A stretch of 64,000 nucleotides of DNA from Diplosphaera chodatii (Eukaryota; Chlorophyta; Trebouxiophyceae; Prasiolales; Stichococcaceae): NCBI GenBank assembly GCA_032358165.1, contig JAALGY010000051.1:868001-932000 (forward strand), written 5' to 3'. The stretch's first letter is position 1. Every line of letters begins with the position of its first letter. Positions 11,501-21,200 of this stretch are shown here, piece by piece. A program made the translations under genes and the position numbers. Under the pieces are notes generated by a model. It did not search any database and was not told the origin of the DNA. It saw only the letters and a program-made list of their open reading frames with translations.

Positions 11501-13776
11501 GACGCGCTGACAGCCGCCGGCGGGACCACAGCCGGACTGCACACGTTCTACCCCCTACACTTGGCAGCCGTCAAGGGCGACGCAGGTGAGTTGGCATCCT
11601 TGTGCGCAGTCTTTTCGTAATGTCACTTGCATGTGTGTCCTGCAGGCGCCATGCCTGCTACAGGCTGCCTGCGCACCTCGAGCTGGTGGCCTGTCTTGAG
11701 ATCGACACCTGCCAGATGCAAATACCTGTTGCATCGATGTGTCCGACCTGTTGCCTGCACAGCGTCGGCACGAGAGCAGCTCGAAAAGGGCGCCAATCCC
11801 AACGTGACGGACTGGGCTGGCGCAACGCCACTGCAGACGGCAGCCGTTTTCGGCAGCACGGACGTCATCCAGCAGCTGCTTGCAGCTGGTGGCGACCCTA
11901 ATATTGCAGACAGGTGGATGCTCCGTCACACTTAGTGTCTGCAGGTCCAGCAGTGGCAGATGTTTCCGTCATTGTGTCATCACCTTATGGTGAGCGTCTG
12001 CGCACCTGGATTCTGGTCCCTTTCGTCACTTTGGTTGCCACATGCTCGTGCAGCTATGGCCACACGCCACTGGCGGGTGCGCTGACATTCAGCAAGCCAG
12101 CGGCCGTGAACCTGCTCAAGAAGGCGGGGGCCCGGGTGGTGGTCAACGCGCCCTCAGCTAAGGCGGTCACGCGCAACGGTGGCGGCGCCGTGGCTGAAGA
12201 CACAGGCTTCACTCCAGACATGGCAGCTGCTGCGCAGGCCATGTGAGCCCTCTTTGATACCCATTGGCCCTTGCACAGGGTTCTGGATGCCATCATACAG
12301 CTGCTTGCCATATTCGATTCAGTGTGTGTGAGTGTCAGCAATTTCGCCCCTACCATCTACCCTGACGCGGGCTGCTCGCGCAAGTCGCATTCGCAGGAGA
12401 GCACAGTAGCCGCCCAGTCCTGAGTTCGGGTCCTTGAAGAGATGTGCGGGTGTTTTATTGCTGCTGGCAGCCCAACTGACTCTTGCTCACCTCGTGTGTC
12501 CAGGTGGGCGTCCTTGTCTGCGGACACGTACCCCGAGGATGTGCAGCAGGCGCTGACAGGGGCGGGCATCCTGCTGTTCGAGCAGCTGTTCGAGGCGTCG
12601 CCGCAGATGAAGCGCCTGTTCCCCTTCATCGATGCCGACGGCAATCCGTCCCGCGAGGTGCGGGGCCTGGTCCGGAGGGTCACATGGTCTAGGGTAGAAA
12701 TGGCCATCTGATGGTTTTTGAGACACGTCCACCTGGCTGCTTATGGAAGTTGAAGGGGGTGGCAAGAAGCATCTGACGGCCAACACCCTTGGTTCTACCT
12801 CACAGGAGATGGGCAAGCACGGCCTCATTGTCATGAAAACGCTTGGCTCGGTCATCGGCCGCCTTGGCGACGTGCCGGTGCGCAGTTGATGGTGGCATCA
12901 ATGAACTAACTGTCTTGTAAACTTTAATGTGCAGCCAAACAGACAGCTGTCAGTTTCTGCAAGGTTGAATGTATAGGGCAGTGATCTCCGCAATACTACA
13001 ACAGTGTGTGCTTGCCAACCCCATCCTCTGGAGGCAGGAGTCGCAAAGGTGGGGTCACTGCCCGCTTGCCATGCTGCAGGGTCTTGTGCCGACTATATCG
13101 GATTTGGTCAAGCGCCACATCAAGTATGGCGTGCGGGTAAGTGGATGCTGGCTTACATATTGCCGTGAACCTGCTGCGTTCAGCCAGAGCAACGACCACC
13201 GGAAAGTCTTGAGGCACAGCTGCGCCCAAAAGTTTCCTATCGTCTGCAGATGGAGCACTATGCCGTGCTGGCTGTTGCACTGCTATCGACGCTTGGGGTG
13301 CGTTTGTGGTTGCACTTCGGATTTGCATGCACGGGCATAGCTGGCCATTTGACTTGGTGCCACAATGAACAATCTGGTGATCAGAGGCGAATCCAATGGA
13401 ATTGGGCAAGCTATGGTCAGAGCAGCCGAACCTGGTGCTGCGTTGCCATTGCAGCTTGCCTTCGGCGTTCAGTGGGGCCCCGCTGAAACAAAGGTGTGGG
13501 AGAAGGTGTTTGGTCTCATTGTCTATGCTGCGAAGGTGAGGCGGCAGGCCCCCGCATGTATCCTGCATATGCGCAACGCCGGAGGCATCATTGCTGCTGT
13601 GACTGATGCTGTGTGCTGATAATCGGCTTGTTTGACCAAATGAGCCTCAGCAGACCATATAGTCTCCTGATTTGTGAAGACATGTCGGTTTGTTGGTATG
13701 ACAGGCCGCGTACAAGGAACACGACCAAGAGCAGGAGGCAGCAGCTGCAGCAAAGGTGGCCCCACCCGTGGCCTGA
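2533..13776 (+). CDS. NOS: Nitric oxide synthase fused to ankyrin repeats and a C-terminal globin
   Basis: NOS oxidises L-arginine to citrulline and NO using heme, a pterin and NADPH electrons passed through FAD and FMN. My model has 43 exons from ATG 2533 (gccATGg context) to TGA 13774-13776. Every junction is in phase, giving about 1568 residues. Domain order is NOS oxygenase, basic calmodulin-like helix, flavodoxin-like FMN domain, ferredoxin-reductase-like FAD/NADPH domain, ankyrin repeats, globin; each is listed separately below. The FMN domain lacks the roughly 40-residue autoinhibitory insert of neuronal and endothelial NOS. Usual full-length NOS enzymes end soon after the NADPH domain, so about 390 residues here are extra. 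Exons are very short, including a 19-nt exon at 5104-5122 and a 28-nt exon at 5548-5575. The first exon (2533-2799) has no homology I recognise. Family assignment is very secure; individual splice sites and the start codon are less so. Confidence 0.93.
2924..6283 (+). other. NOS oxygenase (heme) domain
   Basis: Exons run from 2924 to the first part of 6208-6391. The heme-ligand motif reads RVAWRNAPKCSNR, with the proximal cysteine codon at 3737-3739 and the neighbouring Trp intact. Further family segments are TGTYAHTWDEL, RVWNSQLLRFAGWRN, GDPTEVAFAEFC, GRFDLLPLILQ, GLKWYGVPAVSNM, IPFSGWYADTEI, MVDHHTLMQGF and NWKWIIPPL (pterin/dimer-interface Trp region). The position equal to the arginine-binding Glu of animal NOS reads Thr (codon 4971-4973). 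A cysteine pair in APCCARSAISP (exon 2924-3080) resembles the zinc-tetrathiolate loop, but the spacing differs from CxxxxC. Confidence 0.92.
6284..6334 (+). other. Putative calmodulin-binding helix in NOS linker
   Basis: Between the oxygenase and FMN domains the protein reads VCAWLGRRRLKKASARC, a basic amphipathic stretch ending directly before the FMN-domain strand VLILFATVSGTA. This is where animal NOS binds calmodulin. Position and charge support the call; binding itself is inferred. Confidence 0.6.
6335..10861 (+). other. NOS reductase module (FMN, FAD, NADPH)
   Basis: The FMN domain shows LILFATVSGTAKKYAG, LTSTYGSGAAP and AVFGVGSSAYPRFC. The FAD-binding barrel shows LYDPGDHVAIF and the RxYS motif SRYYSIASS. 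NADPH binding shows VMVAAGTGFAPLRGFL, VLLFGSRT and HIYVCGDSQM. The segment SGRYHEDVFGLTTTDLSG matches the usual end of the NOS/cytochrome P450 reductase fold (RYHEDIFG in iNOS). The short regulatory tail normally found there is replaced by ankyrin repeats. The connecting insert region (7243-8202) is present. Confidence 0.92.
11131..12242 (+). other. Ankyrin-repeat segment of the NOS fusion
   Basis: Exons 11131-11237, 11399-11585, 11775-11913 and 12054-12242 encode about five ankyrin-like repeats. Diagnostic pieces are DGNTLLHLAAAGKHMDVIKVLL, VNDWGLTAVALAEVKGHAEA, FYPLHLAAVKGDA, GANPNVTDWAGATPLQTAAV and GGDPNIADSYGHTPL. Splicing 11585 to 11775 keeps the frame but leaves one repeat a few residues short, so a small exon between them may be missing. 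The segment probably acts as a protein-interaction or spacer module. Confidence 0.85.
12504..13776 (+). other. Globin domain at the C-terminus of the NOS fusion
   Basis: Exons 12504-12678, 12806-12877, 13080-13136, 13250-13297, 13455-13535 and 13705-13776. A globin fold is indicated by helix A/B (DVQQALTGAGILLFEQLFEA), the CD1 phenylalanine in MKRLFPFIDADG, a distal His in EMGKHGLIVMKTLG (codon 12818-12820), a proximal His in LVKRHIKYGVR (codon 13116-13118), and helices G/H (MEHYAVLAVALLSTLG, KVWEKVFGLIVYAAK). It resembles single-domain globins of the flavohemoglobin/neuroglobin type rather than truncated globins. It ends in a short Ala/Glu/Gln tail. Confidence 0.9.
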
Positions 13777-14442
13777 AAGCCTTGCAGCGAGCTCCTGATG
13801 TGGCGCAGCATAACTGCGAGGAGAGCAAGTGTATGCTGTGACGCAGAGCGAGGTGACCGGCAGTCGGTGTGTCATACATGGACGCAGATGTCAGGCGGTG
13901 TCAGCCAAGTTTGCTAAACCATGCTCAGGCCAGCAGTTGGTCTGAAATCATTATTGGGCACTTCAGCAACAGTGCAGAAAATTGCGGCTTGGGCACGGTA
14001 TACTTATTCATTTGTCTCCTTGTACATTGATTTGTTGGGTTCTGTCGTGGTCAGAGCTGTCCATTGCTTGCTTGACAGAGGGGGCTCGCAGTTTGTCATA
14101 GCACCATGGCCTGCGCCGGAAAACTGTAGTCTGCATGTACGTGCTGGACAGTGACCTCGACTGATACGGTGTGCTCACATGTCACTGTGGTGGCGGTGCA
14201 AGTCTGTCAATCTTTGCATCCGCTGTCGGTGCAATGCGGTAGGTCCTTGTTGTGGGTCACTCAACCTGTATCAAGTGGCATCCCCTGACATTATTGCGCA
14301 CACGAGCCTAGTGAAAGAGATATGCACAAGGGCAGCCTTCGGTGCCACAATGTGTCAACTGAACCGCCTGCTGGCAGGCATTCTATTTCCAAGCTGCGAC
14401 ATGGGCATGTTGCTGCCTGTTCCGGCCTCTGCCATGCGCGTC
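13777..14442. other. Convergent intergenic region
   Basis: This region lies between the 3' ends of the NOS gene (+) and the saccharopine-dehydrogenase-like gene (-). It should contain both 3' UTRs. I see no gene in it. Confidence 0.6.
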
Positions 14443-17400
14443 TCACATCTTGCTCTGGCTGCTGGCCTTGTCCGCGGGCTCGGCGTCGGTGGGGCCGCTG
14501 GTCGCGAGGCGGTGGCCCACCGCCGGGCTGATGGTGAAGCGGCAGTCGGCGTGGCGCTGCAGGCGGTCGATGAGCACCGGGCCCATCGCCGAGGCGGGCG
14601 TCAGGACGCCGCCCTTGAGCCGCCCCGCCCCCTCGCAGTCCCCCAGCTGCAGCGCAGTCGCACATCAGTGTCACCAAGGCTGGCTGCATGTGAGCCTGAC
14701 CTGCAGGAACGCATTGCTTCCAGCCATGGATGGCCATGGACATCAGGGCACATCCGCAGGCGGTGGTCATCACCTGCAGGGCCAGCGTGAGGCCGGCCTC
14801 CAGGACCATGCGGCTGGTGCTGCCGAAGCCGGCGTCCCCCCTGCCATAAGCCTCCGCCTGCGGCATGGGAATTGCACGGTTATGAAGTACGATGTGTATG
14901 TGCTGCCGGGGCATCACCGGCAGGCGACAAGAGGACAGCTGTGCGGGGTACCGTCTGCACATCAGACCACCAAACACGCGGGGTGAACTGCCAGTGGCAC
15001 CTGCACGGTGGCCTGCGCCTCGCCCTGCGGCGTGGCCAGGAAGTAGTTGGTCCACGAGGCGCCCTCCCGCGTCTTCTCATCCGGCCCTGCAGCAATGCCC
15101 CTCATAGGTTCCAGCTTTGTCTTGACATGGGCAAAAGCGCATTTGGCTACCGTCACCCCTGCATGCATGGCTGCAGGGTTCATGAGCCCAGGCCCGCACA
15201 CCTTCGCCGGGCGCAGGCAGCAGCCTCTTGCGGAGGAAGCCGCCAATGACGGGCGCGGTGAAAAGGCCCAGCCCAAGGCCGAGGCCGGCCGTCGCGAGCG
15301 GAGCCATCAGCATCCCCGGGTTGGGGGCTGGCATCTCCTCGCCGTACCGCCAGTCACTGCCTGCAGTTTTGCAACATGTTCGGTAACACATCTGGCAACG
15401 TAGCTGGTATGTTCCAGCTCACTGAGACTGATCTAGAAGCTCCTGTGCTGGGTCAAGCATGCTCCATGATGACCTTTCAGTGCAGAACCGTGCACAGCAA
15501 CTGCATGAACATGTGGCGACAACCGCAGCTGCCTGAGAAAGTGATAGCTTTATGTAACTCACCGTATGCATCGTTCATCAGCGCGTTCGACCGCCGCACG
15601 ACCCGGGTGTTGATGGCCGCCATGACGAAGGGGATGGTGCGCTTGTTGAGCTCCGGCACCCACCCCGGGGTGAAGCTATCCCTGCCATCTGGTCCAGACC
15701 TGCGCGCAACAGACAGATGATGGGAAACGTTGATCTGCCGAGCCTCCAGGTGGATCTGAAATTCATGGATGGTGGCATAACAGCCCTGACGCGGCAGGAG
15801 GTGCACCGCCTGGTGCCGGGGCGGGGTTCGTAGGGCATGGGCCCCACCGCTTGTCGGGCGGGTTCAGGCCGTAGGGGTCGGCGGCCGCGCGCCGCTCCTC
15901 CCGCGAGATGGTCTTGAAGCCCAGCAGCGAGTCGACGGTGCCGCCGCCCAGCGCGCCGCCCTTGGTCGTTGCCAGCATCCGCACCTGCGACGTGGCCCTG
16001 CGCCACGTGCACATCACCACCTGCAGCATCGAAATGAAGTACCAAACGCCCCATGGGTGCCCAAGAGGCTGAGGCAGCTACAGTCGTCCCAATTGGGGAG
16101 GGTTGCACTTGCCGGCAAGCGGGGCCAGGTCGCCACTCACTTGCCGAGCTGCTGCTTGACGTGGTCCACCACGAACCAGGTGCCCAGGTCGGAGGGGATG
16201 CTGTCGTAGCCGCAGCAGGGCACCACGCGCACGCCCTTCGCCGCCGCCGTGTCATGGTACTTGTCGATGATGCGGCGGATGAACCATGGCTCGCCTGCAG
16301 CAGCATGCAGCGAGCCACTCATCGGGTGCCTGACGCTTGCGTGCGGCTCGCTCTGGAGTCAGCAATGACTGCAAGGGCAGCAACGTCAGGCTCAGGGCTT
16401 GCAGTGCGGCAACCACCTGTGATGTCCACATAGTGGGTGCCCTCCTGGATGCAGGCCGCAACGACCGGCTCGCCAAGTGTCTGCGACAAGCCAGCATTTT
16501 CAGCACCTTCAGCACCTTGTTGACAAGAATCAAATGAGATCGAGACTTTGGTCTAGCCAAAGTCTCGAAACAAACTGATATGGCACTTGCAACGGTGACA
16601 TCGTGATTGCAAGTGCCGACTAGGTGCTCAAGATTATCTGTTAACCCCTGAGAGCACACACCTGGTATGGACCCGCCAGCGCGATGATGACCTTTGTCCG
16701 GCGGGCGATGGCCTGCAGCGACTCGGGCTCCTTGATGTCGCCCAGGAGGATCTCCGTGTCCTGAGGCAGAGCATGCGGTGCGCGTGATGACCTTCAGTGT
16801 GGCAGACTCCATGACAGCTGTTGCCAGCTGGCGGCCGACAGAATGGATCGCGCATGCATCAATAAACACAAACCTGGAAACCACGTTTGCTACAACAGCC
16901 TGTGTGTGAGCACGTCCAGGACCATGATGCGAGTCGATTATTGAGATTGCAGGCGGACACACCTTGGCGGCGCCGTTGGCGGCAGCCACTGACTCTCGGA
17001 CACCCTCCAGTTTCTCCTTGTTGCGGCCGGCCATGGCCCACTTGACCTCACCCTACGATTGCAGAGATTGGTGCATATTGCAGTCGAGCCCGGATAAACC
17101 ACTCTCAGCCAGCTTCAGCGCAGCAACCGCACAGCGTCAGCAGTGCATCACAACCCACAATGACGTCGATCCTGACAAATTGGCCTGCAAACTTGGTCAA
17201 TAATGTGCATTGGGTTACCTGATACTTGCGCGCAAGCCGCTCGCATACCAACCGGCCAACAAAGCCAGTAGCTCCCCACACCACCACATCAAACTCGCGC
17301 TGCACCTCTGCCATGTTGACTGCGCTCGCCAGGACTGTTGCAGCGGCGGTCTGAACTCTTATCTGATTTGCCTTCGACCCCGCCCCAGAACCCCGCCCTG

Positions 17401-17605
17401 AGACAGCAGAACGGCCTGAGAATGACGTGTACGAGTGGGCCTTGCTCAAGCCTGCTACTGGCTTACTCAGGCCGGAGGACTGTGATGATCCTGCTTGCTG
17501 ATGCGAATTGGAAGGAGTGCCTGATGCAAGCACAAGTCGCGTCTCGAATCGCACGGATGCAAGGCGTGAGCTGCAGTGAGTAAGCCTGCCGATGGTGCTG
17601 TGCAT
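14443..17605 (-). CDS. Saccharopine-dehydrogenase-like oxidoreductase (SCCPDH / enoyl-reductase-like)
   Basis: Eleven exons on the minus strand: 17605-17219, 17052-16963, 16760-16662, 16480-16417, 16294-16141, 15997-15807, 15688-15563, 15360-15202, 15086-15001, 14857-14774, 14646-14443. All are in phase, giving about 547 residues. The Rossmann motif DVVVWGATGFVGRL and the family segments VKWAMAGRNKEKL, VIIALAGPYQ, GTHYVDITGEPWF and RVVPCCGYDSIPSDLG identify the saccharopine-dehydrogenase-like NAD(P)-binding family, whose substrates are mostly unknown. About 97 Ser/Arg-rich residues precede the Rossmann fold, starting at ATG 17605, and look like a plastid or mitochondrial transit peptide; an internal ATG (17314) would give the mature enzyme. 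A Gly/Leu-rich hydrophobic stretch (about 15320-15240) is typical of SCCPDH. True lysine-pathway activity should not be assumed. Confidence 0.9.
16541..16617. repeat. Two adjacent perfect stem-loops inside an intron
   Basis: Within the intron 16481-16661, CGAGACTTTGG (16541-16551) is followed after 5 nt by its exact complement (16557-16567). Then GGCACTTGCAA (16582-16592) is followed after 14 nt by its exact complement (16607-16617). These are two 11-bp perfect inverted repeats only 14 nt apart. Confidence 0.9.
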
Positions 17606-18236
17606 GTCACTGCCGCCAGTTGGGGCAGCGCAGCTCCAGTAACAGTTTCTACAGCTGTATGGTCACAAGTATAGCTCTGCAAACGGACGTTATACATAGC
17701 AGATGATGATTGCACCTGGTTGCACCAGACATGCACGCATGCACGATGGCTTGCGCCACAGGGTGGGGCAGCAGCAGTGGCAGTAACGCAGTGTACGTGT
17801 GTACCCAATGGGTAGGACCTTCAGCCCTGGATTGCCCGACACCCTTGCACTTGCAGACGATACCGACCTTGAGAAGTCAAGCCCATGACAAGCAGTACTA
17901 GCCCTAAACCACGAACTGAGTACAAACACGCATCAACGCTACCTCGCTAGCGAGCATCAATGCGTTCATCAGGATCCCCTGCCTCGAGGATGCATGCATG
18001 CTGCCAAATGAACGCCATTTGCATGTGCCGGAACTGAGGCGCACAAATCAGCTGCCAATGCTGGCCCAGCGCCTGCTGCCCCTGTGCACGCCTGGGCAAG
18101 CGCATGCACCGGCACCCTGCTGGTTGCTGTGCCACAGGATGATGAATTAGACTACTGCTGCTCCTCAGCCCAGCGGTTGGCCGGGCCACCCGACACTTGG
18201 GCCTGCTGCTGCTTGGCACCGTCAGCTGCTGTGTCA
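17606..18236. other. Intergenic region upstream of the SCCPDH-like gene
   Basis: It lies between the SCCPDH-like start (17605) and the SUMO-protease stop (18237), both on the minus strand. It presumably holds the promoter of the former and the 3' UTR of the latter. No gene recognised. Confidence 0.6.
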
Positions 18237-21200
18237 CTAGCCAGATGCGGTGCCGCTGGACAGATCAAGTGCGATGGGCTCCACTGCTGCAGCCTCTGTG
18301 GCCCTAGCAGCTGTGCGGCGACCTCCGCTGTTTGTAGGGAAGGGCTCCCAGGGGCCCGTCAGGCCGTTTGCTGAGCCGTTGCCAAGCTGTCTGGAGTGGC
18401 GGCCCCCGTCCGCTGCGCCGTCGTCCCCTTCGCTCAGCTGCAGCTCGGCCGCCTCCTCGGCGCTGGGCGCCATCAGGCCCGCTGGCTGCTGCTGCCACTG
18501 CTGCCGTTGCTGCGGGGCGGCCTCACCGCCTGACTTCTGCGCTGGGCGCTTCGCCTTGCGGCGCTTTGCACCCCGCACGCTGCCGCTGCTTGTGGGGACC
18601 GGCTGGAACAGCAGGTCCGACAGCGGTGATGCCAATGGCTGAGAGCGATGACCGTCTGAGCCGCCGTGCCCAGCACCAGCTGGCCCTGCTGCCCATGCGC
18701 TTGGGCCAGCAGAGGCGGCGTCCACGTGCAGGTCCTGCTGCGCTGGGGCATGCTGCAGCGCGGCGCCGTCGCTGCTGGCAGGCGGATGGCTGTGGCCTGC
18801 AACACGATGCAGAAGCATGTCAAACAACCATCTGAGTGCAGCACACATGCTAAGAGGTTCAGGTCCCGAGCATTGTCTTTTGACTGCACACCTGAGACGG
18901 CGGCTGGCCACAACGATGCCAGCTTGGCGATGGCGCCAAAGCCTGCCAGGAAGCCCGGCTTGCTCTGCTGTGGCGGCGTTGAGGCATCATCCGGCGCCGC
19001 AAGGATGCGCCGACGCTGCAAGAAGCGGCTGCAAGGTATTGAGGCGGATAACCGTGCGGGAACAGGCTGTTCACGCAAGAGCCCTCGGCATTAGGCAGCA
19101 GATGCAGCATGGATGTGAGCAAATAGCAGCATGTTGATGATGCAGCACAGGAGCAAAGGGCTCTAGTCCATGAGCTGATGGGTTTGCTGGGTAAAGCGTC
19201 AGCAAGCTGGCGCAAGCGAAACAACCTTGCACCTTGTCAATGGGTGCACTGGACCGGCGCCTCCGGCTGGTGCCAGGCGTGGGGCCTGATGGTACAGTGG
19301 CAAAGCTGCCGTCCTCCATCGCATATGCTGCAAAGGCGTTGGGCAACTGTTGCTGTCGCAGAGCTGCACTGGTGGGGCCTGCAGCCGCTGGCGCTGCACC
19401 CGATGACCCCGCCTGCCTGCTCCTGCCATCCTGTGCTGGTGTGTTCCTGGCTCTGAACAAAGGGTGCATGTCCAGGAGCACTTCCTGGTCATCCTGGTGC
19501 TGCTGTCGTCTGTCAGTCCCTGCAGTGGTGCAAGTGCGTCATAGTCTCAGGTTCCTGAAACTGGCATGCAACCAGCTGGCTGTGTCATGCTTGTTACGTC
19601 ACAGCTCGTCATCATGCCACCAACGTGTAGTCCTGTTCGCTCCAGAACGGAGTGTAGGTCAGCGCACCTGCTGCTGCTGGCTGATCACCCGAGCTAAAGT
19701 CGGCGATGTGCGGAAGGGGGAGAGGGGCGGCCGCATCATCGCCGGCTGCCTCCGAATGCTGCTGCTGCTGTCCCACCGGCGCGGCCTGCACTCATCAGAT
19801 TGCCAGTGCTGTATTGTGTACCCAACATGGGAGCCTTTCTGCGCTCGCTTAGAGATGGACACCATGGTAGGCACAGCAGGACAGATACGCTGTGTGATTG
19901 ACAACCTGTGCTGCATCCAGTGCCTGTTCGCTGGAAGGGGTGCCCTCGGCGGAGGAGTCCCGCAGGAGTGCCGGCGGCAGAAGCTCGAATGTCAGACTGC
20001 ATGGTGCACACTTGTCATAAAGCCTTGCATGACCGCTATGTCTGGCAGAGTTGCCAGAGTTGACGATTGTGACCAAGCCTTCAAGACTGCTTGTTGTGTT
20101 CGTGAACAGGCAAACCTTACCGTTCCCTGCTAAACTGTGTGCCTGCTGCAGCTACCTCTGCAGGGCTCTGCTCCTTTCCACCAGCGTCTTTAGGAGCTCC
20201 TGCTTTTCGAGAACAGCGCAGCCATGTCAGAGTGGTACCTTTGCATTGGTTGTTGCTCGCAGGGCAGCGGGACCGTGTCGTTGACGTGCCTGGCTGCTGC
20301 TGCAAACCAGCACCTGCAAGCTTCAGATGGGCAGCAGCACCAGCTGAGCCCTGCGGCAGAGGCTGGGTGGCCTGGTCGTCATCCGACTGAAGACCAGTTG
20401 CCAGATCCAGTGCTGCCGCCTGCTGGCCGTCTGGCGGTGCAGCTGGGGCTGTCTCGTCTGCCAACAGTGTGTCGAAGGCACTGGGTTCGCCAGCAGCGCC
20501 GTCGCAGCCCCTGCCGCCCGGTTCAAAGTTGGCACCTGGTGCCGGGCCATTACGCTTGGTGCGCTTAGACCGCTCCTACATGCATTTGCACTCATGCTTT
20601 GAGTGAAACATGCAGACAGGTGTGAACCGAATAGTATAATCAATGCAATGAAGCGAAATCTCACACAAGCGATCAAAGGGCACCTGCTGCTGTGCGGGTA
20701 TGGCATCCCTCGAGTCGGCGTCTGAGTCTGCAATAAGGGAGCGGCGCATCCCGCGGCGCTTCCGAACCCTGGGCTGCGCTGGACCTGCCTCCTCATCGTC
20801 TGTTGCGGGGCTGCATTACAAACGAGTACAGGCTCAGGTAGTCGGATACCTGTGACTACTCTACTGCTGCACAGTCTGCCCTTGCAGCCTGCCTGCGCTA
20901 ATCTTGCGCAGGCTATTGGCAAAGGTCATGTAGGTGTCCTGGTGTGGGAGGTGCCGAAGCCGATCTGCCAACACAGGCAGGATGCAATATCAGGACAATG
21001 CGGACCAGAGCAGTGCTCACATGACGACAGCATCGCTGCCGGCCTTGCCGGCATCTTCCGGCGACTCGCTGAGCACCAGCTCAATGTCCTCGCCATCATC
21101 CGACGCTGAGGGGCGCCCGCTGCTGCGGCTGCGATGCCGGCGCTGCATCGCATGCAACAGAGCGTTTGAGCTGTGCCAACTTGCAGCTCCACACAGGAGG

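Noticed and set aside
18237..18911. 225-codon minus-strand frame as a stand-alone gene
   Set aside because: It starts with GTG and continues across a splice acceptor at 18796; it is the last exon of the SUMO-protease gene.
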